Made by a program: the position numbers and the translations under genes
NCBI RefSeq assembly: GCF_900167405.1
Contig: NZ_FUWO01000008.1
Location: forward strand, 1 to 64,000
DNA: 64,000 nt
Direction: 5' to 3'
Source of the DNA: Globicatella sulfidifaciens DSM 15739
Lineage (GTDB): Bacteria > Bacillota > Bacilli > Lactobacillales > Aerococcaceae
Notes under the pieces: model-generated
Told to the model about the DNA's origin: nothing
Databases searched by the model: none
Seen by the model: only the letters and a program-made list of their open reading frames with translations
In this document: positions 57,259 to 64,000 of the stretch, one piece after another
How positions within the stretch are numbered: position 1 is the stretch's first letter
How the letters are laid out: each line of letters starts with the position of its first letter

Positions 57259-60200
57259 TTAATTAAAATATTGACGAGCTGACTGAATAAATGGCGGTAA
57301 AGCTTCAATTTCAATATTGACGTATAAATCCTTATCCATTCTTTCAGGGTTTGAAACGGAAGCAAAGACTAAGCCATCTGGACTGGTCATCGCATCCACT
57401 GCGGGTGCATGATGGTACTCATTAAATACCGATAACACTTGCCCATTAGCAAATAATTCATCTGCTTTATCCCCTAAATCAATTTGTCCCCAAGCAGTCG
57501 CTACTGCGGTTGAGAATATTGGCGATGTCGCTTTGTTCGCCCATGCTGAATAATTAGACACTAGGGTGCTTGGAATAATGTCTGCCATAAATTTGCCATA
57601 TGGGTTTTGGTTGACTTGAATCTTGGTTCCTGGTTGGAAACGTCCGAATTCAATTAAACCGGCACGAATTAAACTTGCTCCTGCAGAACCAGCTCCGTAA
57701 ATTAGCCCTTTTTGTTCAAGATGTTGCATGATGGCTTGTCGAACAGCTTCATCCTGAAGTACTAAATCCCAACCAAAGCCAGATTCACTTGGTTCATTAG
57801 CAAACACAAAACCTGAAGCCAATGCAATTACTTGATAATCGTTTATTTTAGCTGCTAGTGCCGCCACAGATTGTTGATAGAGTTCATGACTTGAAGTTTG
57901 AATAATGTGAAATTCTGTCATAAAACCTGCCGCTTCAAAAGCATCACGTAAGTCATATTCCGTATTGGCACCTAAAATTACTGGAATCAATACACGAGGT
58001 TGATTGTTTTTAACTTGCTCACTGTATGTTTGAGTCACTGGTTTTGGACTTATTTGCATTGGTTTTTCAATCAATTCATACACTGAAGCTAAAACTCGTT
58101 TATTTGCTTGATGAATGTCGGTAATCTTAAGTTGAACATCCGCTAAACTAATTACCTCCACTTGTGTTTGACCAATCACTTCATAGGTTAACCCTTCTAA
58201 AACAGTTAAGTCTTCTACCTCAACTACAAAAGATCCCATCATTGCTTCAGTTAAACGATGAGCCATTCTGTCATGCAATTGGATTCCAATGTGGTTTCCA
58301 TAAGCCATATTCAATACTTCTGATAGTAAACCTTTGACACCGACCGTAGAAACAGCAGCTAATTTTCCTTCAATCGCTAACTGATGTAATCTTTCAAGTG
58401 TCGCTTTAAAATTACTTAAATCTAAGGTACCGTCTGCTTGAATAACTGATTCTATTAAGACAACCGGATGATTCGCTTTTTTAAAGGCTCGTGATACAAC
58501 CTGGTGAATGGTTCCCGTCGCTACAGCGAAACTTACTAATGTCGGCGGCACCGTTAATTCTTCGAAAGTACCCGACATTGAATCTTTTCCGCCGATAGCA
58601 GCTAATCCTAAAGCCGCCATCACTTCATTCGCACCTAATAATGCTAATACTGGTTTGCCCCATGCTCTTGGATTGTTCCCTAAAGATTCAAAATATTCTT
58701 GGAAAGATAAGCGTGCTTTTTTGTAATCAAATCCCATCGCAACTAAACGAGCAATTGATTCTACTACCGCATAATATCCTCCATGGAACGGTGAACGTTC
58801 TGCTAAATATGGATGGTAACCATATGCCATCGCAGATGTCGTTTGAGTTGCACCTTTATCAACTGGTAAACGAGAAATCATTCCTAATTCTTTCGTTGCA
58901 CGGAATTTTCCACCATATGGATAAAGCACGGTTCCACGACCAATTGACGCATCAAATTGTTCATCCATTGCTTGTTGATTGGCTTCAGCTAAAGTTTGAA
59001 CAAAAGCCATCACATTTTCTTCGGTAAAGGCAAACTCTTCGTAATCAAAAGGTTTCTGTGTTGGGTTAACTAAAAGGGCATCCGCTTCTTTTTCGGCCCC
59101 ATTAGTATTTAAAAATTCACGACTTAAGTCGACAATTTTTTGACCGTTCCAATGCATCACCATGCGTTTTGACGCAGTAACTTCCGCAATAATGGTTGCT
59201 TCAACATCTTCATCCGCACAATATTGCATAAAAGTATCAATATCATCTTTTGAAACCACCACAGCCATTCGTTCTTGTGATTCTGATAATGCAATCTCGC
59301 CGCCATGCATTCCTGGATATTTGGTTGGCACTTTATCCAAGTCAATCATAAGACCATCGGCTAATTCACCTACCGCAACGGATACCCCACCGGCACCAAA
59401 GTCATTACAACGTTTAATCAATCTAACAGCATCGCCATTTCTAAAGAGACGGCCGATTTTACGTTCAATGGACGCATTTCCTTTTTGAACTTCTGCACCG
59501 GCCGTTTCAAGTGAAGTTTCTGTTTGAACTTTTGACGAGCCAACAGCAGCACCTAAACCATCACGTCCAGTACGTCCACCTAATAAAACAACATAATCAC
59601 TAGCTTGAGGCTCTTCCCTAACAACATTCTCTCGCGGAGCCGCCGAAATGAGTGCACCCAATTCCATCCGTTTTGATTCAAAACCAGGATGATAGATATC
59701 CTCATTAAAAGATGCGGTAACCCCATATTGATTGGCATAATCTGCATAGCCAGCAAGCGCCGTTTTAGCAATAACTCGTTGTGGCAATTTGTCTTTACGA
59801 ACATTTGCCCATGCTTGGTTAGGATTCATTCCGCCACCCAAGCGCATTGCTTGATAAACCCAAGAGCGACCTGACAATGGGTCTCTGACCCCACCGCCAA
59901 TACAGGTTGACGCTCCCCCAAATGGTTCAATTTCGGTTGGGTGGTTATGGGTTTCGTTTTTAAAGTATAATAACCAATCTTCTTCGGTTCCTTCTACATC
60001 TACTTTTATTTCTAAAGCACATGCATTGATTTCAGCAGAAATTTCGACATCCTCTAATTGATGTTTCGCTTTTAAGTTTTTCGCTTGAATAGTGGCTAAA
60101 TCCATTAAAGTAATCGGACGATCGGTGCGTTGTAATTGTTGACGGGTTTGAAGATAATTATCTAACGCTGCTTGGAATAGAGGTGCAAATTCGCCTGCTT

Positions 60201-60891
60201 CTACCTCGATATCTTTTAAGTGCGTATTAAATGTTGTATGGCGGCAATGATCGGACCAATACGTATCAATTACTTTTAATTCGGTTAAATTCGGTTCACG
60301 GTCTTCTGATTGGAAATAAGTTTGACATAATTTCAAGTCATCAAAATCCATTGCAAACTGTGTACCAAATACCTTTAACGCTTCATCATCCATTGCTAAA
60401 AATCCACTAATCGGTTCTAAATCGGTCGTTGCTGACGCTTGAATCACCGGATTGGCTGCATCAAAAGCCACTTCTACTTTTTCAACAGGATTCAAATAAT
60501 ATTGCTTAAACATTTCAAATTGAGTAGCCGAAATATTTTCAATCACAATCACTTCAGAATGATGAACGCGCCCATGATCAAAACCTAAGACTTGACGCAT
60601 CATTCGTTCGGTCATTTCTTCCTTTTCATTGTATTGGCCAGTTACTTGACGACATCTAAATGCATGTCCAGCAAATAAATCATCCGTATTTTGATGTAAA
60701 AGACGATGCGGCGTTGATAACATTCGGTCTTTAACTGTTTCTAATTCAGCTTCACTTAAATTCTCAAAATCAAAAATATCAAAGTAGTGAATGACAAATT
60801 CATTTTCCCATCCTAAAAACTCACGTGCTTCTTTCGCTAATCGTTCAACTTTTCCTAACTGCCCTTGAATGGATTCTGTAATTACGCGCAT
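57259..60891 (-). CDS. purL: Large single-chain FGAM synthase (PurL) with a degenerate glutaminase domain
   Basis: A 1,210-residue formylglycinamidine ribonucleotide synthase of the clostridial/streptococcal type that normally includes PurS-, PurL- and PurQ-like parts. The synthase core is intact (FKNETHNHPTEIEPFGGAST, GGKDSMSG). The C-terminal glutaminase domain (from about 965) has no catalytic Cys: the GICNGFQ motif is replaced by G1066-AGSAG1071. The usual catalytic His of the HPER/HSER motif is Asn1181 (SNPER), and the SHGEG segment reads TAWGQ. A stretch before it is also missing. The usual relatives are about 1,240 residues. Ammonia-dependent activity is expected. Confidence 0.93.
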   Translation of the reverse strand: MRVITESIQGQLGKVERLAKEAREFLGWENEFVIHYFDIFDFENLSEAELETVKDRMLSTPHRLLHQNTDDLFAGHAFRCRQVTGQYNEKEEMTERMMRQVLGFDHGRVHHSEVIVIENISATQFEMFKQYYLNPVEKVEVAFDAANPVIQASATTDLEPISGFLAMDDEALKVFGTQFAMDFDDLKLCQTYFQSEDREPNLTELKVIDTYWSDHCRHTTFNTHLKDIEVEAGEFAPLFQAALDNYLQTRQQLQRTDRPITLMDLATIQAKNLKAKHQLEDVEISAEINACALEIKVDVEGTEEDWLLYFKNETHNHPTEIEPFGGASTCIGGGVRDPLSGRSWVYQAMRLGGGMNPNQAWANVRKDKLPQRVIAKTALAGYADYANQYGVTASFNEDIYHPGFESKRMELGALISAAPRENVVREEPQASDYVVLLGGRTGRDGLGAAVGSSKVQTETSLETAGAEVQKGNASIERKIGRLFRNGDAVRLIKRCNDFGAGGVSVAVGELADGLMIDLDKVPTKYPGMHGGEIALSESQERMAVVVSKDDIDTFMQYCADEDVEATIIAEVTASKRMVMHWNGQKIVDLSREFLNTNGAEKEADALLVNPTQKPFDYEEFAFTEENVMAFVQTLAEANQQAMDEQFDASIGRGTVLYPYGGKFRATKELGMISRLPVDKGATQTTSAMAYGYHPYLAERSPFHGGYYAVVESIARLVAMGFDYKKARLSFQEYFESLGNNPRAWGKPVLALLGANEVMAALGLAAIGGKDSMSGTFEELTVPPTLVSFAVATGTIHQVVSRAFKKANHPVVLIESVIQADGTLDLSNFKATLERLHQLAIEGKLAAVSTVGVKGLLSEVLNMAYGNHIGIQLHDRMAHRLTEAMMGSFVVEVEDLTVLEGLTYEVIGQTQVEVISLADVQLKITDIHQANKRVLASVYELIEKPMQISPKPVTQTYSEQVKNNQPRVLIPVILGANTEYDLRDAFEAAGFMTEFHIIQTSSHELYQQSVAALAAKINDYQVIALASGFVFANEPSESGFGWDLVLQDEAVRQAIMQHLEQKGLIYGAGSAGASLIRAGLIEFGRFQPGTKIQVNQNPYGKFMADIIPSTLVSNYSAWANKATSPIFSTAVATAWGQIDLGDKADELFANGQVLSVFNEYHHAPAVDAMTSPDGLVFASVSNPERMDKDLYVNIEIEALPPFIQSARQYFN

Positions 60892-60905
60892 TTTGTTGTC
60901 CCCTC

Positions 60906-61583
60906 TTATAAATAATGAACGATATCTAATGGATTGACGTATTCTGTTTCTTTATAAACACGCATATTACCACCAGACACTTCATCGATTAACACAATTT
61001 CATCACTACCCGCTAAACGTCCAAACTCTAATTTAATATCATAAAGTGATAATCCTTTAGTGGCTAAATCTTCTTTAATAATAGTTGAAATATCACGAGT
61101 CAATTGTTTAATCTTAGCATATTCACCTTCATTTAAAATTCCTAAGATTTCTAATGCATCTTCATTAATCAGTGGATCTTCGCGGTCATCATCTTTTAGT
61201 GTAAATTCAACATACCCTTCCAGTGGCATACCTGATTCAGCATATAATCCATAACGACGAATAAATGAGCCAACCGCTACAAAACGGCAAATAACTTCTA
61301 AGCCTTTTCCGAACACTTTAGCCGGTTTAATTTCCATCGTATTCTCATCAATGTTGGCCTCAACAAAATGTGTTGGAATTCCTTTTGCTTCAAGGAGTTC
61401 AAAGAAATATTTAGAAACGGTGACATTGGCTTTTCCTGAACCTTCAACCGTTAACCCAACCTGATTGGCACCTGGATCAAATTGGCCATCTTTACCAGTC
61501 ATATCATCTTTAAAGTGAAAATAGGTTTTACCTTGTTCGTCTTGCAATAAATCTTTCGTTTTACCTCGATAAATGTTTTCCAT
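60906..61583 (-). CDS. purC: SAICAR synthase
   Basis: A 225-residue enzyme joining aspartate to CAIR. Start IYRGKTKDLLQDEQGKTYFHF, the ATP site region and the LKDDDREDPLINED and DIKLEFGR motifs are present. First gene of the purine operon, with AAGGAG ahead of the ATG and 15 bases before purL. Confidence 0.97.
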   Translation of the reverse strand: MENIYRGKTKDLLQDEQGKTYFHFKDDMTGKDGQFDPGANQVGLTVEGSGKANVTVSKYFFELLEAKGIPTHFVEANIDENTMEIKPAKVFGKGLEVICRFVAVGSFIRRYGLYAESGMPLEGYVEFTLKDDDREDPLINEDALEILGILNEGEYAKIKQLTRDISTIIKEDLATKGLSLYDIKLEFGRLAGSDEIVLIDEVSGGNMRVYKETEYVNPLDIVHYL

Positions 61584-61670
61584 TCCATTGACTCCTTTAC
61601 TTTTTATCTGCTCCGACTAACTATAAAAATAAAAAAATGATGAGGAATATAACTCACACAGACTTTTTTA

Positions 61671-61813
61671 GTTTAACATTCGTATTTTTTGAATGTCATT
61701 CTAATAAAGCCATAATTATTATCCCATCTATGCTTTTATTATAAACAAATATAATAACTATTGTGTAAAAAAACTTATTGTGTTTTATTTCTCCTGTTTA
61801 ATGTTCGTGTTTT
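61671..61813 (-). promoter_or_regulatory. Two PurBox-like sequences upstream of purC
   Basis: On the minus strand AAAACACGAACATTAAAC (about 61796-61813) and AAAATACGAATGTTAAAC (about 61671-61688) match each other at 15 of 18 positions. They resemble the PurR-binding PurBox (core CGAAC). They lie about 125 bases apart, wider than usual tandem boxes. No purine riboswitch core was recognised. Confidence 0.4.
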
Positions 61814-61848
61814 TAAACGGGAGGTAGTCTTTTAGGAGGTATCATCTT

Positions 61849-61941
61849 ATGTTCAAACTTTTTACTAATCCCCAAGATAAAAAAAGCGAGCAAGAAGTAG
61901 AAAACCACCGATTTTCGCTTCACCTGCTCGTCCAGTCATAA
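61849..61941 (+). CDS. Small ORF with a perfect ribosome site, possibly a truncated gene
   Basis: A 30-codon frame (MFKLFTNPQDKK at the start) with AGGAGGT nine bases upstream of its ATG, divergent from the purine operon. After its TAA another frame stays open (PARPVIILSRIKQLPRSPFD), so it may be the start of a frameshifted gene. I do not recognise it. The strong ribosome site is the main reason to list it. Confidence 0.35.
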   Translation: MFKLFTNPQDKKSEQEVENHRFSLHLLVQS

Positions 61942-62008
61942 TTTTGAGTCGTATCAAACAACTTCCTCGATCGCCGTTTGATGACACTCAATTATGACGC
62001 CATTAAAT

Positions 62009-62058
62009 AAAAAAATGAGACTAGGAAGAAATCATTTAAGTTTCTTCTCAGTCTCATC
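62009..62058 (-). terminator. Terminator of the O-antigen-ligase-like gene
   Basis: Arms atgagact and agtctcat extended by gaagaaa/tttcttc, followed on the minus strand by T7. It lies 15 bases past the gene's stop. Confidence 0.85.
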
Positions 62059-62072
62059 GGCTATTTTTAATT

Positions 62073-63230
62073 TTATTTCGTTTGATAATCAAATGCTTCA
62101 ATCGGTGAGGATGCAATTAAAAGAAAGACATATCCCGTTTGAAGCCATACAATCGATACGTCCATTAAACCATGAACCAAAACCAATACTCCCATCGCCA
62201 TTAATAAGGCTAAATCTTTCTTCTTAGATGGTTCTCTTAATTGTTCTATTAAAGTACGAACAAAAGGCGTTAAGGCATTTACAAAAATTAATAAGCCGAA
62301 AATTCCGTAATTAGCTAAAAAGTCTATCAATATTTGATGCGAATGCATGTCTGCTTCATTCGTTACTAAATAATAGAAATTTATATATGCTAAAGGACCT
62401 CTTCCAGTTAGTGGTCGCGTCTTAAATATTGCCCATCCATTAGACCAAATCATAAAGCGATCTTCGAAACCGTAAGCTAGTGACTCAAAACGTGGGAAAA
62501 TACTCGGGTTTAAAATAATCACCACTAAACCCACCATACCTAGCGTTAAAAAAGCTATTGCTATACGGCGATAATTAAACCACAATATCACAAAAGCACC
62601 AATTAAAACCGTTGGAATCAACATTCTCGATGCAGTTAAAATAACCGAAATACTATTTAAGGATAAAATTAATAAAACGAGAGCATATTCCCATTTGTTT
62701 TTGGCAATAGTAAACCAATAAATAGTAATCACCATCGCCATCACAATATAGAGCCCGAAATAGTTAGCATTGAAGAAGAATGATTCAGCTCTAAATTGAG
62801 GACTTGCTTCAGTTATTATATAAGTCCAAGGTAATGAACGCTCTTGAATAAATTTAAAATAAGTACTAATGGCATGTATACTAATCAGGCCGCTCTCAAT
62901 ACTCAAAATCTTCATTAATAAAACAAACAAATCACGCTTTATGATTTGACGATAAACCCAAAAGAATAATGCAAATAATAAAAAACCTAATGGAAGCAGA
63001 GCACCTAAAAAATTATAATTCAATAATGCAACTACTTCTGCATATACAAAAAAAACCAACCAGGGTGATAGTGTCTTTAAAATTTCTAATAAGCTATCGC
63101 GTTTTTGATACATTAGAATCAATAAAATCATGAATATTATCGGACCGCTAATGAAAAATGGCAGTACAATACTCATAGTTGCATAAATTAAGAGACGTTC
63201 TGGTAAATTATATCGGATCAGTAATTTCAT
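62073..63230 (-). CDS. O-antigen ligase/polymerase-like membrane protein (Wzy_C)
   Basis: A 385-residue protein with about ten membrane segments. The conserved outer loop motif RPLTGRGPLAYINF is followed by MHSHQILIDFLANYGIFG, typical of the WaaL/Wzy_C superfamily. In Gram-positives these proteins polymerise or attach cell-surface polysaccharides or glycans. A GGAGG site precedes the ATG. No glycan cluster is adjacent, so the substrate is unknown. Confidence 0.85.
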   Translation of the reverse strand: MKLLIRYNLPERLLIYATMSIVLPFFISGPIIFMILLILMYQKRDSLLEILKTLSPWLVFFVYAEVVALLNYNFLGALLPLGFLLFALFFWVYRQIIKRDLFVLLMKILSIESGLISIHAISTYFKFIQERSLPWTYIITEASPQFRAESFFFNANYFGLYIVMAMVITIYWFTIAKNKWEYALVLLILSLNSISVILTASRMLIPTVLIGAFVILWFNYRRIAIAFLTLGMVGLVVIILNPSIFPRFESLAYGFEDRFMIWSNGWAIFKTRPLTGRGPLAYINFYYLVTNEADMHSHQILIDFLANYGIFGLLIFVNALTPFVRTLIEQLREPSKKKDLALLMAMGVLVLVHGLMDVSIVWLQTGYVFLLIASSPIEAFDYQTK

Positions 63231-63367
63231 AGTAACACCTCCAGAAACACAATGTCTAAAATTATATATACATTATATAATAATAGCATAATCGTGACTA
63301 TTAATTGTGAAGTTTTTTTGAAAAATTAGAATTTTTTCTAACTTTATACCACATTTTGTCTTTTATT

Positions 63368-63376
63368 TGCTATAAT
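63368..63376 (+). promoter_or_regulatory. Extended -10 promoter of the carboxypeptidase gene
   Basis: TGC-TATAAT, an extended -10 element, about 32 bases before the TTG start. No clear -35. Confidence 0.5.
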
Positions 63377-63407
63377 TATGAAGGACTATTACTAAGGAGG
63401 ATTTATT

Positions 63408-64000
63408 TTGAATTTAACATCCAAATTTTCTAAATATCTACTAACATTTTTAACCTTATCCATGATTAGTGGACCGATTGGCGTTTCTGCACAAGTATCA
63501 AAAACCCCAATCTTAAGAGGAGACGTACCCGTTATTGAAGAGACTGACCCCTATGTCTTACCCGAGGATTACCCTCAAGACATCTTAGACTGGTACGCCT
63601 CCAATATTGACGCTCGTTCTTACGTGGTGATGGACGGTGAAACAAATCGAGTATTAGCTGAACAAAAAGCCAATACGCGTTATCCTATCGCTTCTATGTC
63701 AAAAGTTGCGTCAATATATTTAGTCTACCAAGCTATTAAAGACGGAAAATTGAAAATGGATGACAAAATTGAAATCCCTCAAGCAATTGAAGATAATATG
63801 TCATTTAATCCAGAAATGTCAGCCATGGGATTATATGGTGGGGTTGAGTATACCGTGAAAGACTTAATTTACGGTGTTATGTTATTATCAGGTAACGACG
63901 CAACATCTGCTTTAATGTGGCACTTATATGGTTCAGAACAAGAAGGTGTTAAAGCGATTCGCGAATTATTAAAGTCTTGGGGCATGACCAACTTTGAATT
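63408..64000 (+). CDS. dacA: D-alanyl-D-alanine carboxypeptidase (S11, PBP5 type), 3' end cut by the window
   Basis: The first 197 residues are visible. The start is a TTG at 63408 with AAGGAGG eight bases upstream; no ATG fits. A signal peptide runs to about residue 29 (ending VSA before QVS). The active-site SxxK is in ASMSKVASIYL and the second motif SxN in LLSGNDAT; the KTG motif would lie beyond the window. It trims D-Ala from peptidoglycan stem peptides. Confidence 0.9.
   Translation, partial: MNLTSKFSKYLLTFLTLSMISGPIGVSAQVSKTPILRGDVPVIEETDPYVLPEDYPQDILDWYASNIDARSYVVMDGETNRVLAEQKANTRYPIASMSKVASIYLVYQAIKDGKLKMDDKIEIPQAIEDNMSFNPEMSAMGLYGGVEYTVKDLIYGVMLLSGNDATSALMWHLYGSEQEGVKAIRELLKSWGMTNFE

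Noticed and set aside
61584-61850. Purine riboswitch upstream of purC
   Set aside because: The conserved three-way junction and loop-loop sequences were not recognised; PurBox-like elements explain control better.

Overview
The window is low-GC, densely packed, mostly minus-strand DNA from a Gram-positive bacterium of the order Lactobacillales. The evidence is a sortase-anchored LPLTG protein, the rpoY-rnjA pair, the asp23-nusB pair, a complete comG pseudopilus operon, strong GGAGG ribosome-binding sites and several TTG/GTG starts. Gene content would fit the Aerococcaceae or Carnobacteriaceae, but I cannot fix the genus from this sequence.

Layout. 1-6.5 kb: LPXTG surface protein, a 1 kb stretch holding two decayed genes (an XRE-type regulator and a CsbD-like stress protein), a DUF1538 membrane protein with a three-domain P-II-like partner, and a membrane-anchored beta-lactamase-fold protein. 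6.6-13.4 kb: core genes (nusB, asp23, an Xaa-Pro peptidase, comGA to comGG). 13.6-15.6 kb: rpoY-rnjA on the plus strand. 15.9-25.2 kb: a galactoside locus (ABC importer, GH2 beta-galactosidase, GH36 alpha-galactosidase, divergent AraC regulator). 25.3-47.7 kb: a large xylan/arabinoxylan oligosaccharide locus with a second ABC importer, two more AraC regulators, glycosidases of families GH43, GH8, GH3, GH39, GH51 and GH120, three unrelated esterase/deacetylase types, and two pseudogenes (MATE transporter, aldo/keto reductase). 47.7-49.1 kb: infC-rpmI-rplT with an attenuator-type leader and an apparent AUU start for infC. 49.4-61.6 kb: one purine operon, purC-purL-purE-purF-purM-purN-purH-purD-fhs. 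62-64 kb: an O-antigen-ligase-like polymerase/ligase and the start of a D-Ala-D-Ala carboxypeptidase that runs off the window.

How the genes work together. All glycosidases and esterases in the sugar loci lack signal peptides, so the picture is import of short galactosides and acetylated or arabinosylated xylo-oligosaccharides followed by cytosolic breakdown. Each sugar operon start has a divergent AraC activator and a cre-like site, which suggests substrate induction plus CcpA repression. Neither importer operon carries its own ATPase, so a shared one is implied.

The most surprising observation is in the purine operon. Both glutamine-dependent enzymes, PurF and the large single-chain PurL, have lost the catalytic cysteine and several other glutaminase residues, while their synthase or transferase halves look intact. 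I infer a purine pathway driven by free ammonia or by an unknown nitrogen donor. This needs comparison with relatives before it can be called new.
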